A program made the position numbers and the translations under genes. Below, in pieces: positions 24,035-36,128 of a stretch of DNA of 64,000 nucleotides; the stretch's first letter is position 1; each line of letters opens with the position of its first letter. Source of the stretch: Ectocarpus siliculosus (taxonomy: Eukaryota > Sar > Phaeophyceae > Ectocarpales > Ectocarpaceae); contig FN649727.1 in NCBI GenBank assembly GCA_000310025.1, positions 3,428,064 to 3,492,063 on the forward strand. The letters run 5' to 3'. The notes beneath the pieces were generated by a model, which saw nothing but the letters and a program-made list of their open reading frames with translations, did not search any database and was not told where the DNA came from.

Positions 24035-27000
24035 CTAAGGGCAGTCCTTCACGCAACCGCGGTGCTCCTCTGCCATCTTGTCGGGACAGGCTTGGCCGGA
24101 CCCTTGTGGGTGAGTGATGACCTCGTCCACCCAGATCTGGGACATACACGGGACAACCGCAAAGACACGGCACGCGAAGCAAAGGTTGGAAAAATCAGTG
24201 CATGTGGACAGAAAGACAAATAATTTTCAGTAGCGAGGCTCGGGAGGTGTAACAAGTCATTGCTATCTCTCTTTCTCTGTGTGTATCCACCTCCGCCTTC
24301 CTCTTGTCTAACAACCTCATTCCCGCGGGCCATGACAAACACCATTACTCGCACAGAAGAAAACAAGACATACCGCTGGGTGCTGAGTACAAAAATCAAA
24401 TCTCAACTAACCTAGCCAACGCCGGCAAAGCCAGCGACAATTCGAAGACATTCAAGTATATGCCCCACCCAGGCTTCACCAGGCATCCTCGGTACGCGGA
24501 AGCAAACAGCTCTCGAGGAACGCGACCGAAAACCCGACCACACATGCGCACAGAAAGCCCGCGACGCCTGGAACCAACTCTGGGACCCATCTGTGCCCTG
24601 GTTTCGTCTTCGCGAGGAAAGAAGAACGTCGTTTCCTAGCCCTAACCCTAAACCTCCAGAGTCCTACAACAGCAACAGAAGCAACAAAGATTGATGATGA
24701 AGGCCGTGACGTTCGAACCACTCGGCAGCGAGCGGCCGGCAGGCAGCCTGGCTGCCCCCCAGGCGCGCCCGGCATGGCGGGGCACCACCCTCACCTCACG
24801 CCCCTCCGCGGTGCTCGGCTCGGATTGGCCGGTCGGGCACTCGGCATCACACTCCTCGACCCTCTTTGCCGCGGTGACGCAGTCCACGTTCGCCTCCGCT
24901 TCTACCGCAGGCCCGCCCTGGTGTAGCCAAGGGAACGCAGCAACGTAATCGCGGGGCAGTGCCGCGCGATATAGAAGAAGGAGTGGGTGGGTGGTGGGTG
25001 GGTGAACCTACCTAAGGAGAGGCGCGCGAGGACGCGCACGTCAGTGTTGGCCTTCCGTTCCACCTCCTTCCCGTATCCCTCAGACCCCGCTCCGACCCAC
25101 ATCAACAAAGGTGGCGACAGTCGAGGGTGGGGGCTGGGAAAACAACTACCTGGTGAACTAATGAGTCAGATGGATTCCGTTCAATTGCTCTGACCGCTAT
25201 GTCCTGGAGTGAGTCTAGGCAGAGTCGGTCGGCGGGGGAGTTAAACGGTGGTGCACAAGTGTCTACAACGGTCTTTGGTAACTCATGCGACAATGCACAT
25301 CAACGTACAGGTACCTTCGGATGGAAGCAGCTCGTGTGCCCAGTGGCCACGGGCTGTATTGTCAACGGTGGCGCAAATGCGATATTGTTGATGATGAGAT
25401 AATTAACGCGACGCTCATGCGACAACCACCATGGTGGAAAATAAATTGCTCCCCGCTTTGAGTCATCACAACGAAAAGAAGACAAACGGTACCAAACGAA
25501 ACAGCATGAAAACACACAAGAGGCACACCCAATACTTTTGCACACCTCGGCACCAGCGCTGCCCCCGTCCGATCCCCTGGAGTCAGCATGATAGTCGCAA
25601 GCGCCGTCCGCAAAGCCCACCACGTGATTGTCGTAGTCGAACACGACGTTGTGGTCTCGGAGCAAGTTTGCGCCCAGCACGCCACCCATGGACTCCGTCA
25701 AGTAGATCCTGCCACATTTTACAGTAGGCGGATGCGTGCTTTGTACGAACTTGGAACGAACGATGTTTCTACCATCCTCTCTCTGTTAAATTATCCCCGA
25801 TGCATGTCGATGCCACCGAAACAAGCTCCGGACAACAAAAAAAGAGGTATGTTTTTTCACCATCTTCACCATCGAGCGAGACAGATAGGCACCCGACACT
25901 TTCTTTTCATCCTCGTCGAGCGTTATCATACTTCATGTCACAAGGCTCCCCTTCGGGAGTCACGTGGCTTGCCTCCCGGGGGCGACGCAAGAGGGTATGG
26001 TCAATGTCATCGCGGTCGCATCGTTACATTTCAACATCATGATGTTCGGTAGTGCAGATGTTTTGTGCGGGGTATTTTTTTCTCGCCTTTACTTTTCGGG
26101 TGTGCGTGCGTGTGTGCTTTTAGGCTAGTGGCGTCTTGCTGCAGGTCCTACTGCTGTAATCCGCTGTGTTTGATCACTCACTCCTATGTATTCGTGTTGC
26201 CCATGGTCTGTGGGACTTGTGTGCGTTGCGCAGGAATCAAAAGTCTTCCTGTTTATGCACAGCAGATTTTTTTTGTATTTCGGTTCTTCCGAACTCTACT
26301 TGCTGGGAATTGTGGCCACTGGCTGAGCCTCCGTTGTTTTGCCGCCAGGGTCTTGTCGGCGGCGGCAGCGGTAACAAACGACAGGCACCGGTGAAAATGA
26401 TCAACGGACTTCTAGCGCCCGCCGTGTGTCACAGCAGCAACAACGATGCGCACCGTGACCTCCACGACAGGTCGAAGGCGCAAAAAACGTTACACGTGCG
26501 CGACGTAGGCACAACACGTGCTGCGCAAGGTGGAGGCAGAGAGGGGTATACATTCTCTTCGTCCGAGGAGGCATCCATGTATGCCTCCGGCCGCACGTTG
26601 ACTTCCACTCCGCCATCCATGTGGATCATCAACACCGGCAGGGCTTCCAACTCAACGGTGGTCCGGGTCATGCAGAATTCGTTCATTTTGCAGGTCGCGT
26701 AGGGCTGTTTGGGGTAGAGAGGGGGAGTGAGTGAGGGGAGGCGGGCAAAGAAGCGGGTCAGCCGTCGCGAAATGCTCCCGGCCATGCTCCTTGTCGCGAC
26801 AAACAACCCCGACAGCGCAGCAGAGAATTGGATAGCGGCATCGGAACGGCGGCGCATCTGTAAAGAAGTCCTGTAGGTTTAGAGTATGGCACTTACAACG
26901 TACTCGAACCGGAACCGCCGTCTCAACAACTACCGATTTCCCTTTGCCCCACTGGTACGCGGGCGGGGGGGGGGGGGGGGGTGTACTCATAGTCGTGCAT

Positions 27001-30000
27001 GCCGTAGTCGTTTGACCATTGACCTCGCATCCCTACAAAGCCGGGACGGAGCACGCCGGGTTCTCACCGGACCAGGCTCTCACATCACCAAGCGCGAAGA
27101 GCCGTGAGGTATTCGGCGAGTTGCATGAAGGGTGCGCTGCATCCTGCTAAGGGTGTTCGGCATCTTGTGCTTACTTCCTTGCGTGCGGATGACAGCTGCG
27201 TATGACTTAATTTATGTTCTGATGCCTTCCAGAGACAATTGTAAGCTCTGTGTAACTGCCTCGAGGGTGTTTAACCAATTGAACACAACGTGCGATTATC
27301 CCCTTTGCGCGGAGTGAGGGTTCTCGACCCCGCACAACATGATCTACTCGACCACCATTCATGGTTACCGCAAAAACAAAATCCAAAGCCAAAAAAAAAA
27401 CAGCGGTAACCTGGTCGCCGAGCTCACGAAGTGAATCGGCTTGTTTTACAACATCGCTGCCAAGCGACGAAAACCCAACCCCGATGGCAAACACCGGGGG
27501 AGGCGGGGGGGAGGGGCGATAAAGCACATGACCCCCTACAAACTTGTTCAACGTAAGTACAAGGGCATCTGAATACTCACGGATCCAGTCGCCGCCTCCC
27601 AGGCGGCGCTAAAACCCTCCGCCACGGCCCTGGGGAGGTACGTGTTGGTTGTCCCGCTGACGATTTTAATGCCTGTTCCTTTCTGGAACACGGACGCGTC
27701 GGTCGTTATGCTCACCCCGTTTAGGGTGACGTCCGTCACCTAGACAACCGATGCCGTCGTTGTTTCCGCCCGTGAAAAAAAGCGGACCAAACAAAACGAC
27801 GGTTAGACAGGCAAGTGCGGGCGAGGCGAGGCAGTCCGATGGTTGACGTCACAACCGGTTAGCCCATGCCCTCTCCCCCATCGAGAGTTTTGCGGGAGAC
27901 AAGCGTAGGCGGTCGCAACTGCGCGGCAACCCTCACAGAGCGATCCATGAAAGACGTTCTATGCAACCATCATCGAGGATTAGTCTATCTTGCAACAAGC
28001 CAGGGAAACGTTGAACTGATTCCCACATCACTCGCACCGAGAAGTGCGGCACAGACACACACACACACACACACACACGCCGTTCAGTACGCGGTAAGTC
28101 TCCCTTCCTGGACTGGACGTACGTCATCCGAACACACCAACCCGCACCATGGACCAATCCACCGGTATACATGCCGTCCGTTGCGCCAAGCACACCAGAC
28201 ACTCCGTTCCTGCAGTACTGGAGATCTTCGTCGGAGGGACCATGAAACGCTCTCCAGGGGAAATAGAGCAACCACACGTGACTCTCAAAATTCCATGGAC
28301 TGCCTACGCAAAGGAAGTAACGTTATCACCAAAATAGACCAGGTACTGTAGGGGGTACGCAGACCACGCCAACTAAGCCCATTCTATACTTAACCCAATA
28401 TGTTTTGCTTAATTGGAGGACAACCTGCGAGGACTACTGAACTCCACACACGTTAACAGGATTGCTGCTGCACCCTGGGAGGGACGGAGTAGTCACCTTC
28501 ACGGTGGGTGCACTGATCTCGCCGGTGGACGGAGTGTATTGCATCTCTGAGCCGGGCTTGTTCAGCAGAGGGTCGTAGCCCCCAATAACCATGGTTCCGC
28601 CGGTCTCGCTGAAGCAGAGAGAGAACTTACGTTCCTGCAAAAAGACGGGGGACGGGTGGAACGGAAAACGCAAGAAGCACGTAAGCACATCGCATGGCAA
28701 ACCCATTTCAGGAAGAGCATTCCGTTCGTATCTCGTTGGTGCTCCCGCCACTGCTGCTGGTGAGCTGGATATACTAGAACACCCGGGCGCATACGCACAT
28801 AGAAGCTATGCCAGAGGAAGATATAACCTAAAGGGGTCATACAGGTCTCACAAGGGGTTTGCTCACCCCGAACCACTACCCCGAGTTGGACAAAATTTAT
28901 CTCCGTTCCGGCCTCGTCGTGTGTGGACTATCGGATATCGCGGATTAGTGTGTCGCCAGGGGACAAGTCTTCCCCCTGGTAGGACTAGTAGTACTGAGAA
29001 GCACTGGCTTCGAGGACAGACTCCTTGCCAGAGAGCGACATTTTCAATGGCAGCAGCAGCAGCGGCAGCAGCAGCAGCAGCAGCAGCAGCAGTATCATCG
29101 AAAACATCACCACCAGCACCAACACCCTCAACGACAACATCAACAAGTCTGTCTCACGCTGATCTTCCCAGCCGTGGCGAGCTGCGTAATCAGTGTTCGG
29201 CTGTCCGCGTTCAACCCCATGATGCCGTCGGCGAGCTGCGTCTTGAACAGGCCCGTCAGGCTCTCGATGCACCCAAACGTGAAATCCACCGAGAAGGCCG
29301 AGTCGTCGTGCTTCTGCGAGTCTGACAGGGTGCGCTCTCCTACCCACAGCAGGTCGTCAACCTGTCACCATGTGAGCGAGCGCACGCGTAGATCACACGC
29401 ATATTCACGCGCACTTTGCGTTGTATCGGCACGGAATAAAGAGGCGCCGGAAGACGTCGAAACGGCAAGCTGACCACGGCGACAACAACAAGCACGACCA
29501 CAAGACAACAGGCGCGAGGTGTCGCGTCGTTTTTTGGGTTCACTGGCGTCTGTGTAGTGTCTCGTCGCTTCTTGTCGGTTTTGGCGATTTGAGACGGACG
29601 TGGTACGGGGTACAGAATCGCAAGAGGCCATGACCCTTTTGCCCATGCACAGGCCGCAACGGCACCAACAACAGCGAACGGCAGGACCAAACACCGACGA
29701 GAGCAGCGACAACAAACCTGCTTCGCCCTCCAGGAGCTCCCTTCGGTGTAATGCTCCCTGAGCACGCACTTCTTGTCGCTTTGGCATCTGCCACACCAGC
29801 GAGCAATAGAAAAACTTACACAAGAAGCAAACCGATCTCAGTCATAGTTTCAATGTTGAAAAAAATGAAGAATATCAGCAGAGAGAGGTAGGAGGCTCGT
29901 TAGGACCTTTTCCTGTCGTAAATGCACCATCAACGCACAAACGCTAACAACGTCGTGCAGCGAGAGCTGGCGGAAGACGCAGGCAGCGAGGCGGAGCAAC

Positions 30001-31566
30001 AAGTAAATTCAGACGGGCTTTCCATCACCAAGACAGGCAAGCCCTGCATCATCCAGCATGGTAAGCGCACAAATGAGCTGGGGGTGAGCTGCATCGCAAG
30101 AAAAACCGGCGTGTGTTGTGCGGACTTGGGGTGTACTCTCTTGTGAATGATAACTTCTCCAATGACGTAGGTTGATTGTTGAGGTGCACGGCTAGGGCAA
30201 TGGAGCATTCCGCAAAGCTGGCGAGCAATGAAAGCCACAAATAGGGTTTTGCGCGGGTGTGCAACGAGGAATGAATCACGACAGGCCAAGAGTTAGGCAC
30301 ACTTTAGCGCGAGGTGGTGTCTAGGTTGGTCTCAAGGACGAAAGTTCCGGGAATGAATGCGTATATGCTAGACGGGGATGCGGCAACATGTTATTGGCCG
30401 CTTGGCTCGTCACATGAGACAGTATAACCATGGCATGCATTATCAATGTTAGCGGTGGTGGATGCTGGTACTGCATTGCGTAGGAGTACAGAGCGTTCGT
30501 CCGCAAGTCGCCGAAAGCCAGAAGAAAACGCAGCTATGGTACAAGTTACCGTGCGCGAAGCATCGGAACGGTGATCGTTGATGTTGCTTGCCTCGGGTGA
30601 ACTCATCACGTGGCGGAGAGGTGCTACATCACAGGAACCATGAGCCCTTATCCGTTCAAGACAAGACCAAGGAGAGGATGAGTATTCTATGCACACGCAC
30701 GTCCGCTACGCCGACATAATCTCGAAAACCAAACCATTGCACAAATATCGAATTCGTTTTTGATTCCCATTTATGCGCTGGGATTCGGTTGGTGTGTTGT
30801 AGGATTGGTAAGACCCGCGGTCTTGTTGCAAAAAACACAACAAACTGCTGGTCGCTGTAGGTGATAGTTTCTCGTGTTCCAAGGCTGTCTGTAGGTGAAG
30901 GTGCACATGCCGAGCGTAACCAAATGGCAACCAAGAAGGAGCTGATGGCCAACATGGGCACATGCCGAAGCCGGAAAGCAAACGTGCCGGGCAAACTGCC
31001 AACAAAATAAGGGAAGAAAGAACACATACAAGAACTACAGCCCACTTGTAGGCCCCGTGGCATCTTTCGGTTTCGTCACAGGTCACGATGTGGGCTGTGC
31101 TGGACTGGGAGGGATCCCAGTACGGGTCCGTGTGGTTGCCACAGCTCCTGCACTCGGAGCACGGGAACGCGGAGAAGTGACTCCCGGTGTTGATGATGAC
31201 CGATGCCCGCTGGGGCGGGGTACCCGCGTAAATGTATGCGAAGTGGGTGCCGTACCCTAGGAACAACGGGGTTTCCTCGAACGACATCGTGTACAGCAGT
31301 GACCGGTGCCCATGCCAGCCTCGTCTCATGGCGTCCATCGCTGACGCAAGGTCCGCGCTCGCCATGTGGTCGCGCCGCACGCGCCCGAGCGACAGCGAGT
31401 AGAGCTTTGTCGGGGTTCCATTGTCAAGGTTCGGCCCGGGCAGCTCCCTGTCGACTTCCAGGACGGAGCCGTCGCGAAGATGAAGGGCGGAAGCGCAGCT
31501 TGTGCGAGTAGCAGCAGCGAGTAGGACCAGCGCTGGTGCCGCACTGGTACGGAATGGTGACGGCAT
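24035..31566 (-). CDS. Secreted pepsin-family aspartyl protease homologue lacking both catalytic Asp
   Basis: Exons found with matching phases: 31566-31046 (start), 29787-29718, 29361-29158, 28634-28497, 27739-27581, 26704-26552, 25708-25546, 24917-24795 and 24136-24035 (stop). One very small exon between 26552 and 25708 is still missing. The N-terminus is a signal peptide (hydrophobic ALVLLAAATRTSCASA). The family landmarks are present in order: THFAYIYAGTPPQRASVIIN with TGSHFSAFPC, CGNHTDPYWDPSQSST, the flap region YTEGSSW, LADGIMGLN, FSLCFSETGGTMVIGGYDP, GTTNTYLP, LPVLMIHMDGGVEVN, and GGVLGANLLRDHNVVFDYDN followed by GFADGACDY. Two short Cys-containing exons end the protein (VDCVTAAKRVEECDAECPTG; ACPDKMAEEHRGCVKDCP). 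The first catalytic motif reads NTGS (AAC codon) instead of DTGS, and the second reads VSGT (GTC codon) instead of DSGT. On family knowledge the product should not be an active protease. A binding, inhibitory or decoy role is inference. Confidence 0.85.
26970..26987. repeat. Poly-G tract
   Basis: A run of about 17 G bases inside an intron of the minus-strand aspartyl-protease homologue. Its length is likely unreliable. Confidence 0.6.
28051..28078. repeat. (CA)n microsatellite
   Basis: A dinucleotide run in an intron of the aspartyl-protease homologue. Confidence 0.85.
29051..29092. repeat. (CAG)n microsatellite, one interruption
   Basis: Fourteen CAG-type triplets with one CGG, located in the intron just after the ADGIMGLN-coding exon of the aspartyl-protease homologue (minus strand). 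Confidence 0.85.
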
Positions 31567-33089
31567 GGTTGACGCTGCTGACGATGGTATCGATCTCCCC
31601 TCCGGTCAGCCTGGTCGAGGACTCGTGTGGTAACTCCAAGGAGCAAGGGAACAAGGTTTATCAATCAATTCCAAATCGTCGAGGAGCGCCAAGGAAAATT
31701 CTCCACGCCCACGCCGGCCCGAGGAATTTTTTTGTGGATGTTGTGCAACCTTTGGGAATGTGGGATGTGGAGGGGGGGGTGCGCGACGTCGAACATCAAG
31801 ACCATGCGATGCGAAATGCGGTATGTGCGTATCCCCCTTGATCATGATCACAAAGGATCACGGATCACGCACCACCATACTGATCAGTTGCTGCGCATGC
31901 ATCCTTCCTCGTTGATTTTGTGCTGGTACCAGCTGCCAGGTACGGCCCGGGAGCGCATGATGGCAGGTTAGCTGAGGGTTTTGTGTGATTGTTCTCGCTG
32001 GAAGTTGCTTGCTCCGTGGAAGACAAGCGTTCGAAACGAGCTGGCGCTGTTATTTTTTATTTTGCTGGTGGGCGACAGTCTAAAACCGTTACGACCCCAC
32101 AACATGTAGCCACACAGGGCGACAGGCAGGACTGGCTACATGTACGTCGTGGCTAGGGGGATTCCGGGGGTGCCAGGGATCCAATGCCAAAACGGGACCT
32201 GGATCGGGTGCCAAAGGCTTGTGGTCATCATCGACGACCAAATTGCTCGGGGTGCAACAGATAATTTGTTGTTTGAACATGTATGTGTGTGGGCAAGGAA
32301 TTCTCCTCTCTGAAACTGTTTCGTGCTGTTCTCTCTCCGTCTCCACACCCTTGTAACCACCGGTGCTGCTTGTTGTGGTGCTGTAGGTGTTCGTTTACGC
32401 ACCGTAGTTACGGACAGCAGTAGGAAGGTGGCGGACACCGAACGCAAGTTGCCGAACAGGTAGGAGGTGCACGCTTGCCGTGCATTGAGCTCGAAACTCC
32501 TTGTTTTGGGTTGGGTGTTGTTACGGGTATGTGAAACTTCAACTCATGCATATGTTTTACCTCGCAAGCCACAGCGGCAGCAGTGGACGCTGGTATACTG
32601 TAGCTCGCTTGCGAGATTCTGTGTACCATTGTACAACACTGGCGTCCATTGTGCGGTTGGATTCAGTCGTGCCGTGACGTGCGAAAAAAAAATTGGGACG
32701 AAACGGCCTCAAAACCGCACCTGCTGGAACTGTGTAAGAGTTGGTGCTTCCATGCCAGCTTGGAAAAAAATTCCCGTTGGTACGGATCCACTTCAGCAGC
32801 AGCGCTGGGACGCAGCATCACGTGACTCTGAGCTGCACACCAGGCTATTGCACGCCTCCCACACTCGATGTTGGATATACTCACAGCATCAACAGATTAT
32901 TGCGAGCAAGAATTTTCCGAGCAGATGGAGCGGGGAGTTTGGGGGTTCAATAGTTGCTATGGATTAGATTTGGTGGTACCAACTTTATCACATATTGCAG
33001 GTTTGAGGGTATGGGTGTCTACAACGGAATTTGTGTGCGTGGCTTGTGGTTCTTCACTTCCTTTTCTGTGTATAATCAAGTCCTTTTTC

Positions 33090-33280
33090 CGGCTCTCACG
33101 CCAACCCCGGCTTCCACGCCCATACTCCGGCTATCACGCCAACCCGGCTTCCACGCCTTCAGGACTCCCACGTCCCTACATATACCTTTACATCAGGGCT
33201 TCCACGCCACCCGGATTTCACGCCACAACTATATTATACACGAGCTTCCACGCTCCACCACGTAGGAGGGCTTTCACGCC
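33090..33280. repeat. Dispersed GCTTCCACGCC-type short repeat cluster
   Basis: At least nine variants of a ~10-base word (GGCTTCCACGCC, GGCTATCACGCC, GGCTTTCACGCC, GAGCTTCCACGC and similar) occur within ~190 bases at spacings of roughly 12-35 bases. This is an irregular tandem array rather than a protein-coding stretch. Confidence 0.6.
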
Positions 33281-33796
33281 CGCGGATAGTTTCTACATTA
33301 TTACCGTTGGCAGCACCCAGCTGCTGGCACCTTTTGCTTCCCGTCACGGGACCCCGCGCCGAGGCACCCACGCACAAAGCTACTCAACACTCGAACAACA
33401 GCAGAAATGGCATAAGACCTATCCGGGTCCGAACATCTCACTCAATCAACGATAAAGAATGTACACCGAACTATGTATACCCCGTATGCCGCTCATGACC
33501 ACCGACAGAATTGACCACCGACAGAATTACCGTTCGCTTGACTGGCACGCCCTTGTGGTTGGCCTCGCGCTCCACGCTCCGCAAATCTGCACGTGACCGT
33601 GATGTGTGAAGCAATGCAGGATTCTCTTCTCCACCCCAAGGGTTTTCGTTGTGTTTCCCTGTTCCCTGTTTTCTCACACGTGCAACAGTAGAGCGTACAT
33701 AGCCGATAAACCAGGCACAACAAGCCCCGTGAACAAAACGTCAATGCGTCAAGCCTTAAGCACAACACACGGGTGCTGCTCCCCTTGACAGCTCGC

Positions 33797-33868
33797 TTCC
33801 CTCCCCCCGTCCCCCCTCCCCCCGTCCCCCCTCCCCCCGTCCCCCCTCCCCCCGTCCCCCCTCCCCCC
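33797..33868. repeat. C-rich minisatellite (unit about 16-17 bp)
   Basis: Four to five near-perfect copies of a unit of the form CCCCCCGTCCCCCCTCC in tandem, followed by a CT-rich stretch. Confidence 0.85.
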
Positions 33869-34189
33869 TCTCTCTCGCGTCCTGGCAACAACCAGGACCT
33901 ATGAAAGCAACCGGTGGCCGACTTTCCTGCATTCGCGAGTCCGCCGCTTTCTCCTCGAGGAGAGGACCCTCTTCAGGAGTCAGACCGCTACGGGTCGGGA
34001 GGGAGCGTGAGGGGGATAGTTCGGGTCCATCAGCGTTGGGCTGTCGTCGACGTACGAGGGAGAGGCCAGGACGCCACGGCGGGCGCACCGTCGAAGCTCT
34101 TGCCTGAATTCGATTCGTCCCCCGTCGAGCTAGCGTTCACGTAAGTCTTGGTTGGAACTACATGCACGAGATCCAATAGGTCAGCTACA

Positions 34190-36010
34190 ATAGAGATGAT
34201 AGCAGCCAACAACAAGAAAAATGGCTCTGCTCAAGTGCAACAATCACCAAACTTGTCAATCTCAAGGGTGACAACTCGAGATCCCGTAGTGTTGAGAGTT
34301 TTCTAGAGCAAGCGGTTCACCTGCAAACCTGCGTCCTTCGCAGTACATCATTCGTCACCAATCTTCGTATGCACATTAATCCTGGAGGTGTCCTTGATCT
34401 CCCGGTACAAACTCAACGAAGAAATACAGTAGCTATTGGATGAAATATGCAGAGTACATGGCCTAGTAGTTTAATGCCGAACACTAGCAAGTACGGCCTT
34501 TACGGCAAACAATTCATTGCAATCCGTTTCGTCGTTCATCCTTGTCCCTTCTCCACGCGTCCCTTGATGTACGCTGTGCTTCGCACCGTAAGTGACCATC
34601 CACGGAAGCAAGCCGTCTCGTGACCTCATCGGCAGTTTCTGACGGCGTCGCCAAGCTTGTCGAAGTATCGCTGCCCGTACTCGCGCTGAGCCGCCGCGTC
34701 GAAGTGTACGGGATCACCGAAGTTGGATGACAGACCGTCAGAGGGCGCTACTGCCGTGAACGGAACGCTGTCAGGGATGGCTCGAATCGCCGCGATGATT
34801 GGCTCCGAAAGCGCTCGGTTTCTTGCAAGCATGTGAGGCGTGAACTCGCCCAAGATCACCGGGGCTTCAGCCGCCGCCGGGATGCGAGACCTCAGCGTGT
34901 TGATCATGTCCGTCCAGGTGGATTGGTATGTCTCTTGGTCGATCCTTCCGGCTGCATCTCCTTCTCCCTGGTGCCATAAGACGGCCGCGACGCAGTTCCC
35001 GACCGCCCCATTGCTTGCGAGCGCGGCTTCCATACGCGTCACGGCATCTTCGAACAAGTTCCCGCCCGGAGACCAGGGACCGTTCACCAGCCTAGTGGCA
35101 CCGAATGCGGTGGGCACGAGCAGAACGTTGCGGTTCGCCGGCAGGGTTTTGACGTAGGCGCGTCCGAAGGCGGTGCCCATGCCCACCCTTGTTTGGTCGA
35201 TTCTATCGAAGTCAGCGTGCTGGAGGCGCTCCGACGCCGTGATGACCGTGTTGGCCCGCGACCACTGCTGGATGCGAGGGTCGTCTGGGCCGTCGATATC
35301 TGCGTCGTAGCCTTCGCCCCAGCCGCTCATGTTCGACTGCCCCATGAGCAAGACCTTTGACACGTGTGTCCCCGAGAAGACAGTAGGAGGAGAGAAGAGC
35401 GGTTGGGGTTGTGGTACCAAGTCGTTATCGAAGGACCAACGACATGCTTTGAATCCGAATCGCTTTGCGAAGAAGGGGGTCTCATCACGAGAAAGCAGCA
35501 TCCTGAAGCCAAATACTTAAGATGATTTATATTTCTCGGCGTCTGGCGGTGTTGAATGTGAATGTTCTGGTCCAGTGCCTCGTGGAGCGTTGGAGAACCT
35601 CGCCGAGATGACGAGATTATCGGAGAGCGGGGTTTTTGAGGCAACCGCATGTGCTTTCTTCGGCATCCTACTGCAGCCTTTCATGATAACACCTTCCGTG
35701 CTTTGTCGAGGCCACACAGCAGCGGAGGGGGTGCGGTCACTAACCAATATACCCTCAGACGGAGGATACGAAAACCACGAGGGTTACACCTCTTACCAGG
35801 TCAAGCGTCGTCGAATGGCCGAACCTACGAACACAGCTGACGAATGATCGACGGATGCGGTGACAGAGAAATAGGCTGCTGCTGCAGTAGATTGCGCATC
35901 GTATGTCCTGCGTTCACCACCACTCACCACATCTGAACCAGCCACGTTTCTTTTCGCAGCGCAGTCCGCTGAAACTGAGCTTGTTCGTGCCACAGGCGTA
36001 AGACGCGGGC
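34190..36010 (-). repeat. SASA-gene duplicated segment, copy 2
   Basis: This shares the gene plus flanks with copies 1 and 3. With copy 3 only, the similarity continues about 430 bases beyond the stop codon. Examples are TGGCTCTGCTCAA, ATCCCGTAGTGTTG, the CTGCGTCCTTCGCAGTACA block and the CGTCGTTCATCCTTGTCCCT block at 34.22-34.56 kb against 38.36-38.69 kb. The intron is shorter and more divergent than in copies 1 and 3. Confidence 0.75.
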
Positions 36011-36128
36011 CACAGGACGAGGAAGAGTGTGTTGTGTGAGTAAAGCGGGAAAACTCAGCAGTACACTTTTCGCACTCTTCAGAATAAACCACAGTGGTAT
36101 TGGTGTCCGACGTGCCAGTTCTACACAT
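34626..36128 (-). CDS. SASA/SGNH-type carbohydrate esterase-like protein, copy 2
   Basis: This is a paralogue of the genes at 20.2 and 38.8 kb. The catalytic exon is 35354-34626, with LLMGQSNMSGWGEG, VLWHQGEGDAAG and DPVHFDAAAQREYG. In the central motif the usual GESD is GEGD, a substitution specific to this copy. The small upstream exon ends at donor 35928 (VSADCAAKRNVAGSDV) and here can be read back in frame to an ATG at 36128, giving 67 codons and a ~310-residue protein. The acceptor is AAAG rather than CAG. An alternative unspliced start at 35501 exists in the intron but would break the conserved N-terminal strand. Confidence 0.76.

Larger units (their letters stand above)
31567..34189. 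other. Intergenic region upstream of the aspartyl-protease homologue
   Basis: No supported gene. It contains the decamer-type repeat at 33.09-33.28 kb and a C-rich minisatellite at 33.80-33.87 kb. Open frames here lack motifs. Confidence 0.45.

Noticed and set aside
27400-27551. Minus-strand frame GVGFSSLGSDVVKQADSLRE as an extra aspartyl-protease exon
   Set aside because: The exons on either side (27739-27581 and 26704-26552) join in phase 0 and already give a continuous family alignment; adding it would insert unrelated residues.
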